From assembly GCF_020382885.2 (NCBI RefSeq), contig NC_058498.1, forward strand, positions 22,783,001 through 22,847,000: a stretch of 64,000 nt of DNA, given 5' to 3'. How positions within the stretch are numbered: the first letter of the stretch is position 1; each line of letters starts with the position of its first letter. The position numbers and the translations under genes were made by a program. The notes beneath the pieces are model-generated. The model had not been told where the DNA came from. It searched no databases and saw only the letters and a program-made list of their open reading frames with translations. This document shows positions 21,950-31,472 of this stretch, one piece after another. The stretch comes from Scatophagus argus (taxonomy: Eukaryota; Chordata; Actinopteri; Scatophagidae).

Positions 21950-23665
21950 ATGTCTCAAAGTGGTGATAGTCAGTCTGATATGTTGCATTCACAAGATATT
22001 GGGGAGCTAGATGAGGGAAAAGTAAGAAAATCCTCTCGTGAAAGACGGCTAACACCAAAAATGCAAGAACTGAAGGAGCAAGAGTTAATTCAAAAGGAGA
22101 AAAGGTTTAAAACAACATATGAGAAATGGAAAAATGGAGTAAGAGGTATTCGTACAAGGCTGAAGCAAGAGTGCTCTGAAGGTGACATGTACGACATGAT
22201 GGATGAGGCTGAGATGCTTGACTCCGAATTAAAGGAGCTGTATGATAGCATCCGACTCCAAAGTACACCAAGTCAGGAAATTCGGCGGAAAGTTGATGCA
22301 TGCTCAGCTGTCACAGCAGACTTACTGCAGTTGATGAGAGTGCGCCTCACTGAAAGCGGAGGTGATTTCGACGCTGAGGCAGAAGGATCAAGATTACGCA
22401 TGCTACTTGATAATGAATATGCTAGGTCCATATATGGATCCACGGTTTCCAGAGTTGCTGCACGCAGCTGCCACCATTCAGACCATCTCTCAGAATCACC
22501 TAGTATTTCTGCTATGAGGGCAGAAACAGCTGCTCTGTTGGCTGCAAAGAGAGCTGAAATTGATATGGAAGCTGCCATTGAAGCTCAACGTCAACAGTTG
22601 AAAAAACTCGAAAATCAGAGAGACATTGATGTTATTCAAGCAAAACTAAATGTTTATGCTGAAGAAGAGACAAAGGGAAGGGATGGATCATGCAGTCCTC
22701 TATGTAACAAAGTTAATGATACAAACTCATTCACTCACCCCATACCAGGTCAAGAACAACAGGCTGTAAAAAATGAGACATCCTTAGTACAAGCATTACA
22801 AGAATCCTTAGCTCTCACTCGCCTTCCAACCCCAGAGCCTACCCTATTCTCAGGAGATCCTCTGAAGTTCACAGAATGGAGCACAAGCTTTAAAGCACTC
22901 ATAGAAAGGCGATGCTCTAATCCAGCGGATAGGCTGTTCTACCTGCAAAAGTACATAACAGGGGAAGCAAAATCTTTTCTTGAGGGTAGTTTCTACAGGA
23001 AAGACGAAGAAGCCTATCAACTAGCATGGAATAGGTTGAATGCTAGATATGGACATTCCTTTGTAGTACAACGGGCCCTCAGAGAGAAGCTAAATGCATG
23101 GCCAAAGATTGGTGGAAAAGAGTATATCAAGCTGAGAGAATTCAGTGATTTCCTCCAAACATGTAGTAATGCCATGTCTCATATAAAGGGTTTACAGGTT
23201 CTGAATGACTGCGAGGAGAACCAGAAAATGCTGGTCAAGCTTCCTGAATGGGTGACAACCAGGTGGAACCGCTGCGTCTCAGAGCAGCTGGATCAAGGCT
23301 ATGATTATCCAAGCTTTCATGAGTTTGCTTCGTTTATCGCTAAAGAGGCACGTATTGCATGTAATCCAGTGTCATCCTTACATGCTTTAAAGCACTCTGC
23401 AGAGACACCGGTAAGAGAGATGAAGCGCTCAAAAGCAAACACATTTGCCACAAATGTGAAGGATCCAGTTTCATCAAGCTCCACATTCAAACCAGACCTC
23501 GATGAAATCTGGCCGAGAGATTCTGAAAGAGTAAAGAAACGGAGCACATCATTACAGAACTCAAACACAGGCAAGTGTATCTGCTGTGGAGAAAACCACT
23601 CCATACATAAATGCAAAAAAACTAACAGAAATGTCCGCAGAAGAAAAGAAATTGTGTATACATGA
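21950..23665 (+). CDS. BEL gag-like protein, 571 aa
   Basis: The frame begins MSQSGDSQSDMLHSQD and is predicted to make the structural protein of the retrotransposon particle. The first ~270 residues are charged and probably coiled-coil, with long Glu/Lys/Arg helices around residues 30-120 and 180-240. Residues ~290-450 resemble the DUF1759 region of BEL/Pao gag (LFSGDPLKFTEWSTSF, then YLQKYITGEA). Near the C-terminus is an incomplete CCHC-like knuckle, CICCGENHSIHKC. The frame stops at 23665 while the next frame, offset by one base, overlaps from 23586. A run of seven A bases lies in the overlap. Confidence 0.85.
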   Translation: MSQSGDSQSDMLHSQDIGELDEGKVRKSSRERRLTPKMQELKEQELIQKEKRFKTTYEKWKNGVRGIRTRLKQECSEGDMYDMMDEAEMLDSELKELYDSIRLQSTPSQEIRRKVDACSAVTADLLQLMRVRLTESGGDFDAEAEGSRLRMLLDNEYARSIYGSTVSRVAARSCHHSDHLSESPSISAMRAETAALLAAKRAEIDMEAAIEAQRQQLKKLENQRDIDVIQAKLNVYAEEETKGRDGSCSPLCNKVNDTNSFTHPIPGQEQQAVKNETSLVQALQESLALTRLPTPEPTLFSGDPLKFTEWSTSFKALIERRCSNPADRLFYLQKYITGEAKSFLEGSFYRKDEEAYQLAWNRLNARYGHSFVVQRALREKLNAWPKIGGKEYIKLREFSDFLQTCSNAMSHIKGLQVLNDCEENQKMLVKLPEWVTTRWNRCVSEQLDQGYDYPSFHEFASFIAKEARIACNPVSSLHALKHSAETPVREMKRSKANTFATNVKDPVSSSSTFKPDLDEIWPRDSERVKKRSTSLQNSNTGKCICCGENHSIHKCKKTNRNVRRRKEIVYT

Positions 23666-26600
23666 GAACAAGTTGTGTTTTGCATGTCTGAGGAAAGGTC
23701 ACAACTCTAGAGACTGTAGAAACAGAGCCATGTGTGGCATATGCAGAAAGAGTCACCCAACTCCATTGCATGAAAATCGTTTCCCAGCAGTTTCTAAGCA
23801 AAGTGCAGTTGAGGAAAGCACATCCTCATTGTCGTGCAGTGTGAAGGGAGGAGAAGGTGGTAGCACTTCAATGATTGTACCAGTGTGGATTTCAGCACCT
23901 AACGCTCCTGATAAGGAAACCTTAGCATATGCCCTACTCGACACACAAAGTAGTCACACTTTTGTTGATCAAGAGGTGTGTGAAAAACTTCAGGCAGTGT
24001 CGCAGCCAGTAAAATTGAAGCTCTCCACCATGATGGGGAAAGATTCAATTGTGGAGAGTCAAAGAGTATGTGATCTCAAAGTCAGAGGTTTCTCCTCAAA
24101 CATTTCCATCAACTTACCTCCAGCCTACACGAGAGACTTTATTCCTCTTGACCGTGCACATATCCCCACCTGTCAAACAGCCAACAAATGGAAACACCTT
24201 AACAACATAGGCCAAGAGATACCCCCATTAATGGACTGTGGTGTTGGATTATTGATTGGCTATGACTGCTCGAGAGCGTTAATCCCGAGAAAAGTCATCA
24301 CTGGGGGTGACTATGAACCCTACGCCATTAAAACTGATCTCGGTTGGAGCATTGTGGGAAGTGTGCCTCAGCATGTGAATGCTAAAGATGTGACTGGTCT
24401 TTGTCATCGGGTGTCTGTCAGAGAACTGCCACCTATAACGCCACCTTCGGTCATTAAGGCTCTTGAGTCTGATTTTGCAGACACAAAATCATGTGACAAA
24501 AGCATATCTCAAGAAGATATTTGCTTCTTGCAGATCTTAAGAGGAGGAGTTCAGCAAAACGAGCATGGTCACCTTGAGATGCCTCTCCCCTTTAAGGTAC
24601 GTCCTCACCTTCCAGACAATAAAAAGTTGGCTTTAGCTCGCCTGAAGCACCTTAAAAGAAAGCTGGACAGAGATCCCAAGTTCAAAAGGGACTATGTAAG
24701 GTTCATGGAAGGTGTGTTCAAGGATGATGAGGCAGAGAAAGTAGACACCCAACCAGAGCCTGGAAAAACCTGGTATATCCCACATCAGGGGGTTTACCAC
24801 CCCAGGAAACCAGACAAGATCCGGGTGGTTTTTGATTGCTCTGCAAAGTATGAAGGCACCTCATTAAATGATCATTTGTTAACAGGACCTGACCTTACAA
24901 ATGGTCTCACAGCTGTACTATGCCGTTTCCGTAAACATCCCATTGCAGTCATGTGTGATGTGGAAAAGATGTTCCACCGGTTTCATGTCAGCAAAGAAGA
25001 TAGGGACTATTTGCGGTTTCTCTGGTGGGAAAATGGGGACACAAACTCAGAACCCACAGAATACCGCATGAAAGTGCACCTGTTTGGAGCATCATCTTCC
25101 CCTGGCTGTGCAAATTATGGCATGAAACATCTTGCCAGTCAGAGTGAGAAAGAATGCCCCTCTGCAGCTAGCTTCATCAAGAAGCATTTTTACGTTGATG
25201 ATGGCCTCATAAGTGTGCAATCAGTTGGCGAAGCAATTAAGTTAGTGAAGGAAGCCCAAGCTGTGTGTGCTAAAGGAAAGTTGCACCTTCACAAATTTCT
25301 TTCCAACAACCGAGAAGTACTTGATTCCATCAGCATTGCAGAACGCGCTGAGGAGGTAAAAAATGTTGATCTCAGTCACGATGACTTACCAGTGCAAAGA
25401 GTGTTAGGTATAAGATGGAACATTGAAAGTGACAACTTCACCTTCAAGGTGACACCTGATGAGAAGCCAGCGACACGGCGAGGGATTCTCTCAGTCGTGG
25501 CCTCTTTATACGATCCTTTAGGGTTTCTAGCTCCATTTATTCTTGAAGGAAAAAGAGTGCTGCAGGAGATGTGTCAGAGAGGTACTGGGTGGGACGAACC
25601 ACTACCCAGGGACTTGAAGTTCAGGTGGGAGACTTGGATGAAGGATTTGGAAAACCTTGAGAAGATCGAGATTCCAAGATGCTTCATACCTGACAGCTTT
25701 GGTGAGGTCCAGAGAGTTGAGCTACATCATTTTTCTGATGCAAGCAGTCAAGGGTATGGTCAGTGCTCTTACATCAGATTGTTGAGCAAAGAGAAAGTGC
25801 ACTGCTCCTTGGTCATGGGCAAAGCAAGAGTTGCACCAACTAAAATAGTCACTATACCAAGGTTGGAGCTAACTGCTGCAGTAATCTCAGCAGCCATGAG
25901 CAACATGTTAAAGGAGGAGCTAGAGCTCAAGATCGATGAGGAATATTATTGGACAGACTCTCAAGTGGTTCTCGGCTACATCAGTAATGAAGCACGAAGG
26001 TTTCATATCTTTGTTGCAAACCGTGTCCAGAGAATTCGAGAAACCACTGACACAAGACAATGGCACTACGTTGAAACAGGGGAAAACCCTGCCGACCACG
26101 CCTCCAGAGGTCTCAAGGTAGCTGACCTCATTAACTCAAACTGGTTCTCTGGTCCTAAATTTTTATGGAAGAGAGAGATAGCCACAAACCAGGTTACATC
26201 AGAGCTACTGGTGGGAGATCCGGAGGTGAGGATTACACAGGTGCTGAAAACAGAGGCTGCAAGGCAATTTGATGTTCAAGGACACCTGTCACGGTTCTCA
26301 AGATGGACCACAGCGATCAATGTCATTGCCCGTATCAAGCGATTAGCTAATAGGGTAAAGACCACAGATCCTTTAAATGTGAAAGAGAGAAAGCAAGCTG
26401 CACTGACTCTTATCAAGCTTGCACAACAAGATGCTTTCCAAGAGCCGTTGAGCATGCTCAACCAGAAATCAGGAAAGCTACCTTACAACCACCAACTCTA
26501 TCAGCTTGACCCGTTCCTTCAAGATGGTATAATGAGAGTGGGAGGAAGACTGAGAAAGGCTTCTGTGCCTTTTGAGCTGAGACACCCAGTAATCCTTCCC

Positions 26601-26699
26601 AAAGATGGCGCTGTCACAAACCTTATCATTGCTCATCACCATGACAAAATACAACACCAAGGCAGAGGACGTCCCTCGCAACGAGTGGAAACTTGCTAA
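23586..26699 (+). CDS. BEL pol: knuckle, protease, reverse transcriptase, RNase H
   Basis: This 1037-residue frame starts inside the gag end and is in a different phase. The first ATG may not be a true start, because BEL elements usually make one gag-pol product. In order it shows a CCHC knuckle (CFACLRKGHNSRDC), a retropepsin-like site DTQSSHTF, reverse transcriptase motifs with a YVDD active site at ~residues 535-540, RNase H features (FSDASSQGYG, YYWTDSQVVL), and the start of the integrase zinc domain (AHHHDKIQH). There the frame jumps to unrelated-phase sequence and ends. The integrase catalytic domain, normally several hundred residues, is absent. This is why I consider the copy non-autonomous. 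Confidence 0.9.
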   Translation: MEKTTPYINAKKLTEMSAEEKKLCIHENKLCFACLRKGHNSRDCRNRAMCGICRKSHPTPLHENRFPAVSKQSAVEESTSSLSCSVKGGEGGSTSMIVPVWISAPNAPDKETLAYALLDTQSSHTFVDQEVCEKLQAVSQPVKLKLSTMMGKDSIVESQRVCDLKVRGFSSNISINLPPAYTRDFIPLDRAHIPTCQTANKWKHLNNIGQEIPPLMDCGVGLLIGYDCSRALIPRKVITGGDYEPYAIKTDLGWSIVGSVPQHVNAKDVTGLCHRVSVRELPPITPPSVIKALESDFADTKSCDKSISQEDICFLQILRGGVQQNEHGHLEMPLPFKVRPHLPDNKKLALARLKHLKRKLDRDPKFKRDYVRFMEGVFKDDEAEKVDTQPEPGKTWYIPHQGVYHPRKPDKIRVVFDCSAKYEGTSLNDHLLTGPDLTNGLTAVLCRFRKHPIAVMCDVEKMFHRFHVSKEDRDYLRFLWWENGDTNSEPTEYRMKVHLFGASSSPGCANYGMKHLASQSEKECPSAASFIKKHFYVDDGLISVQSVGEAIKLVKEAQAVCAKGKLHLHKFLSNNREVLDSISIAERAEEVKNVDLSHDDLPVQRVLGIRWNIESDNFTFKVTPDEKPATRRGILSVVASLYDPLGFLAPFILEGKRVLQEMCQRGTGWDEPLPRDLKFRWETWMKDLENLEKIEIPRCFIPDSFGEVQRVELHHFSDASSQGYGQCSYIRLLSKEKVHCSLVMGKARVAPTKIVTIPRLELTAAVISAAMSNMLKEELELKIDEEYYWTDSQVVLGYISNEARRFHIFVANRVQRIRETTDTRQWHYVETGENPADHASRGLKVADLINSNWFSGPKFLWKREIATNQVTSELLVGDPEVRITQVLKTEAARQFDVQGHLSRFSRWTTAINVIARIKRLANRVKTTDPLNVKERKQAALTLIKLAQQDAFQEPLSMLNQKSGKLPYNHQLYQLDPFLQDGIMRVGGRLRKASVPFELRHPVILPKDGAVTNLIIAHHHDKIQHQGRGRPSQRVETC

Positions 26700-26832
26700 G
26701 GTTGTTGAAGCACATGAGGATGACGATGGACTGGTGCGAAAAGTGACGGTGCAGATTGGAGAGCGGAAGTTAGGAAAAAAGGGTGAGCGCCTCAGCCAGC
26801 CATCCATCGTTCAAAGACCCATTCAGAAGTAA
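26650..26832 (+). pseudogene. BEL pol C-terminal (DUF5641-like) remnant
   Basis: Just after the deletion junction, a different frame encodes DVPRNEWKLAKVVEAHEDDD and later RPIQK. This is the pattern of the DUF5641 domain that closes BEL/Pao pol proteins. It shows that the deletion removed the middle of the integrase region while leaving the far end of pol. Confidence 0.75.
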
Positions 26833-27138
26833 GTGGTTCTAGTTAAGAGTAGCTAAAGAAGGGAAAGTCATTGTTTAAATGTCTCCTTTTAAGCTAAAAG
26901 TGGTTGTTATACTAACGTTTATCCTTAATTGGATATTCAGTACATGTTGAGATGTGAATTATACTGGTGACCTGTGTTTTTGAATTTTGTGTAGGAAATC
27001 ATATGTTCAATTTCCAGATGTCAGAGTGTTACACGAAACAACATACCAGTGCTTGGAAATTACTGTTGATTATTTAATGAAGAGCATAAGTGTATTGCAC
27101 ATCTTCATTTGTGTTAATCAAAGGTAATTTGGTGGGAG

Positions 27139-27583
27139 TGTAGCTGACGCTCGCAATATGGCTATGTTACCATGGCAATGTCAGAAGTTAAGGTGCAATC
27201 ATCACATTGCAGTTCTGATTGTTTATTTGTTTACATAGATTGTGGTGAAACATCCTGAATTATGATCCATGATTGTTGTGGGATCTTGCGGAAATGTTTA
27301 GTTTTATTGTGAAAAGGTCACTTCCTGTGTAGCTTAAGCCGGAAGTTGTGAGCGGGAATTGAGAAAGAGATGACTGTCTACTACTGGCTAACCAGGCGTA
27401 CACGGTAATCATTTTTAAATACTGAAATCCATGTACTTGTGTGAAAGAGAATAATAGAAAATGATGTATATGGAAATATGTTCTTGTTCCAGTTTTCACG
27501 GTGTTCCTTAACCACGACGAAAGACAATAAAAAGGTTGTGGACATCAGTAAGAAGCGTAGTTCTTGTTGCCATAGTAGATACA
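27139..27583 (+). repeat. BEL 3' LTR
   Basis: This 445-bp direct repeat of 20755-21199 is preceded by a short purine-rich GGTGGGAG that may be the polypurine tract. Confidence 0.95.
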
Positions 27584-27817
27584 ATTATTATCATTATTAT
27601 TATTATGATTATTATTATTATTACTATTAAATAAACTACCTGACTAAATGTAATTAGTCACTTACCATCATTGGAAACCAAAACAAAAAAACTCAAGAAC
27701 CGATATAAAATGAAAGCAAAAAACTGACTAATCGAGTGTACCCACAGGTCAGTCAGACGGTGGGAGAGAGTACATTTGCAAACCAGGATGAGTTTTCATC
27801 AGTATATAGTGTGTTAG

Positions 27818-27832
27818 AGCGCCTCTGGTGGA
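27818..27832 (-). promoter_or_regulatory. CTCF-like motif, unit 4
   Basis: Same 15-bp motif and relative position to exon 1 as in unit 1. It now lies about 235 bp downstream of the BEL 3' LTR. Confidence 0.4.
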
Positions 27833-28619
27833 GACATAACCTAACAAAAAACGTTCAGCGTTGAAATCGTCCCCGCTGACATGGGGCCAGTTGTTTTGCG
27901 CCGAGAGCTCACAGAGACGCCATGAAAACTGACCGGAGACCAGCTCAAGCAACGGCAGCAACTGTGCATCTTCCCTACCGGCAACGTGGCAAGACTTAAC
28001 ACAAAGTTGTACTTTTTTCTCACGCGTAAACTACAATCCGAGGGCACCGTCAGTCATGTGGAAATGACTCAGAAAATGTTCATAGGATCTTTGTCGTTGT
28101 TGTTGTTCGAATGAGCCTGAAGATGGACGTGATTTCCTCTTCTCCAGGTTCGCATCTGTCAGACTCCTCGGGGCGTGCTCCACTGTTTACGGTCAGCTCA
28201 CTGAGAACTCACAGGCGGGGATATACAGTGCAAACATAACGGACATGACGGGTTATGCACATTCAGAATCTGAATTGTGTCCACTTTTTTGTTCTCTCTC
28301 TGGGACATTTTTACTCTTTCATTAGCACCGCTTCCTGTGCAGTAACAACAGTTCAGGTATTTTGTGAACTTTATCCTCTTGTTATCACGCTCACTTGTTA
28401 TCAGCTCATGTTGTGACTTTTCTGTGAAATGATGTGGCAGCTGTGGACGTACTTTGACTGCGTCTGGCGTGTGTGAGCTGGAAGAGCCTAAACACAAACT
28501 GAACACATTCATTTGTACGGATTTTACTTCGGAATAAGAAATAGGCCTTGCAAAGTTCCTTCTTCCATTTACTCGTCGTAAGTGTTAAAAGTAGGCTGAT
28601 CTTGTGTGACGGGGCCATC

Positions 28620-29993
28620 ATGGATCACAGAGGTCACGCCCGGCAAGACTCTGGCCGTCAGTCCCACAGAAAGAAAGACAGAGAGGAGTGCTACAGGCAT
28701 TTTCAGCAGGACAGGGACCAGAGCTACCTACCACCGAACCACAGAGAGAGGGACAGGTATTGGGCTCATGCTGATGCCTACTACCAGACTCATTTCAACA
28801 GTCCTCCTGCCAGACCGGACCGGTATTCTTACAGCACGCAGCAGTATGCTTATGGCCATGGTCGCCCAGAACACGGAAGACCCCAGTCCAGGTGTGTATG
28901 CTCAGGGCACAATGCATGATGTTCCTTATCGATGCCTATGGTTTGTGTCAAAGTGACCCCCAACTAAATAATGGGAAGAGGTTAATAATAATTTTAGTGT
29001 TTGTAATCATGCAGTGCAGGACAATAAAACCAGACATAGCACTGCTTTGGGGACAGCTCAGGGTCAGGTACCTAAACCACTGGGTCAAGTGCTTGACTTC
29101 TTGCTGTTTAGCGCATACTGGTACTCACCACACACCTGTCACCATGAAAAGGATTACAGGAAGAGGTGGGAAAGCTGAAGCCACCAGTAAATTGCTTCTT
29201 TTAAATTCTGTATGTCAGTGTTTCTGCACATTATGCCTGCTCCAGGGTGTCAAAAATGAATGAATGCATTGGTGAAGCCCTTTATTTCTAGGCATGGTTA
29301 TGACTATCCAGCACACTGGGACTACAGAGACAGCTATGGATATTATGACTACTACAGAGGACAGCATGAACGACAGGGTACGGTGATAGCCCATGAGACA
29401 ACTAAGCTCTTTTTTATTATCAGTATACGACACTCAGTGTCTTGGTAAAAAAACAAATAAAATAGTACTTACGTGTTAATCTTATAAAGATACTAATCAG
29501 TGGGGTCCGCAAGAGGCCTGGAGGATGGAGCGCCACCCAGACACAGCATACAAGCAGGAACATTCAGGGAGCTCCTACACTGAGGAGTACAGCTGAGCAG
29601 CGAGATTCCATTTCTATTAAAGTCATTTCTATTAAAGTTGATTTGATTTGTAAGAGAGAGAGAAGAAAGATGGTGGATTTGAGTTTAAAAAAAAAAATAT
29701 TTTGGAAAGATTATTGTGGATGTGCAGTCTTTGCTATGGTTGTTTGCCTGTTTTGGCACCACTCTGTTCAAAGAAGACTTTTTAATCACATGTTGTTATT
29801 TCTACATTTGTGTACTAAAATGTTATGTATCACTGGAATAAGAATAATAATTTTGTCATTTGTATATCTGTATTTCAAAATGAGTGTAAACAAACAGAGT
29901 TGATATATCTCTATGAAAATGCAATTTATTGTTGCTTTAACTCTTTCAGGTGTGACCAAGCGAGGGAGAGCTCCCAGCATTACCTCAATGACT
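28620..29993 (+). pseudogene. sec16b: sec16b exons 1-3 and partial exon 4, copy 4, broken exon 3 donor
   Basis: The ATG is at 28620; residues 4, 12 and 15 are Arg, Gly and Ser. The exon 3 donor that reads GTGAGC in the other four copies is CTGAGC here (at about 29592), so normal splicing out of exon 3 should fail. Together with the upstream BEL insertion, this makes copy 4 the one most likely to be non-functional. Confidence 0.82.
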
Positions 29994-30217
29994 TATCCTA
30001 TTTTCTATCTTTCACTTTCTTTCTTGGTCGGGAAAACTGCAAGTGCAATGTCTGTACGAAAACACGGTGATAAATAAAGGAATTTTGATTCTGATGTAAT
30101 GTAATAATGTGGACGTTGCTTAAAGCGGTTTAACTATTATATCTAGTTTATTTTCCGGTTTAGCTTGTGACTATTACTTCGGGAAACAGAAAAATTTTAA
30201 AAACTTTTTGCTTTATT

Positions 30218-30399
30218 GACGCTCAGACCTGGGGGCAATGTAGAGTAGCCAATTAGCCTAACGTGCATGTTTTTGGAATTGTGGGTCAGGCACAGGGAGA
30301 ACATACAAACTCCACATAGAAGGGCCCAGACCGGGATTCGAACCTGGAACCCTCTTGCTATGAGGCGACAGTGATAACCACTGCACCACTGTGCCGCCC
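30218..30399 (-). mobile_element. tRNA-derived SINE, unit 5
   Basis: This is the unit 5 copy of the array SINE, with the B box GGTTCGAATCC preserved. Confidence 0.75.
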
Positions 30400-30670
30400 A
30401 GAATTCGTTGGTCATATTTTTTATTATATTATTATTATTATTATGATTATTATTATTATGATTATTATTATTATTACTATTAAATAAACTACCTGACTAA
30501 ATGTAATTAGTCACTTACCATCATTGGAAACCAAAACAAAAAAACTCAAGAACCGATATAAAATGAAAGCAAAAAACTGACTAATCGAGTGTACCCACAG
30601 GTCAGTCAGACGGTGGGAGAGAGTACATTTGCAAACCAGGATGAGTTTTCATCAGTATATAGTGTGTTAG

Positions 30671-30685
30671 AGCGCCTCTGGTGGA
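30671..30685 (-). promoter_or_regulatory. CTCF-like motif, unit 5
   Basis: Same 15-bp motif and relative position as in unit 1, here upstream of the exon set that is contiguous with the full gene. Confidence 0.4.
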
Positions 30686-31472
30686 GACATAACCTAACAA
30701 AAAACGTTCAGCGTTGAAATCGTCCCCGCTGACATGGGGCCAGTTGTTTTGCGCCGAGAGCTCACAGAGACGCCATGAAAACTGACCGGAGACCAGCTCA
30801 AGCAACGGCAGCAACTGTGCATCTTCCCTACCGGCAACGTGGCAAGACTTAACACAAAGTTGTACTTTTTTCTCACGCGTAAACTACAATCCGAGGGCAC
30901 CGTCAGTCATGTGGAAATGACTCAGAAAATGTTCATAGGATCTTTGTCGTTGTTGTTGTTCGAATGAGCCTGAGGATGGACGTGATTTCCTCTTCTCCAG
31001 GTTCGCATCTGTCAGACTCCTCGGGGCGTGCTCCACTGTTTACGGTCAGCTCACTGAGAACTCACAGGCGGGGATATACAGTGCAAACATAACGGACATG
31101 ACGGGTTATGCACATTCAGAATCTGAATTGTGTCCACTTTTTTGTTCTCTCTCTGGGACATTTTTACTCTTTCATTAGCACCGCTTCCTGTGCAGTAACA
31201 ACAGTTCAGGTATTTTGTGAACTTTATCCTCTTGTTATCACGCTCACTTGTTATCAGCTCATGTTGTGACTTTTCTGTGAAATGATGTGGCAGCTGTGGA
31301 CGTACTTTGACTGCGTCTGGCGTGTGTGAGCTGGAAGAGCCTAAACACAAACTGAACACATTCATTTGTACGGATTTTACTTCGGAATAAGAAATAGGCC
31401 TTGCAAAGTTCCTTCTTCCATTTACTCGTCATAAGTGTTAAAAGTAGGCTGATCTTGTGTGACGGGGCCATC

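Larger units (their letters stand above)
20755..27583 (+). mobile_element. BEL/Pao-type LTR retrotransposon, integrase-deleted
   Basis: The element is 6829 bp with direct 445-bp LTRs that start TG and end CA, and a probable 5-bp target duplication ATTAT (20750-20754 and 27584-27588). Because the target is an ATT microsatellite, the duplication is not decisive. Internally it has a leader with ~100-bp tandem repeats, a gag-like frame with a DUF1759-type domain, and a pol frame with an aspartic protease, reverse transcriptase and RNase H typical of the BEL/Pao group. The integrase catalytic core is missing. No envelope-like frame is visible. The two LTRs look identical by eye, so insertion is recent. 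The deletion suggests it moved with enzymes supplied by another copy. Confidence 0.93.
20307..29993 (+). repeat. sec16b 5'-exon array, unit 4, interrupted by a BEL element
   Basis: Without the 6829-bp BEL/Pao insertion and its 5-bp duplication this unit measures about 2853 bp and has the standard layout. The insertion lies in the ATT microsatellite between the SINE and the CTCF-like motif. It therefore separates the LINE and SINE part from the exon part of the unit. Confidence 0.93.
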
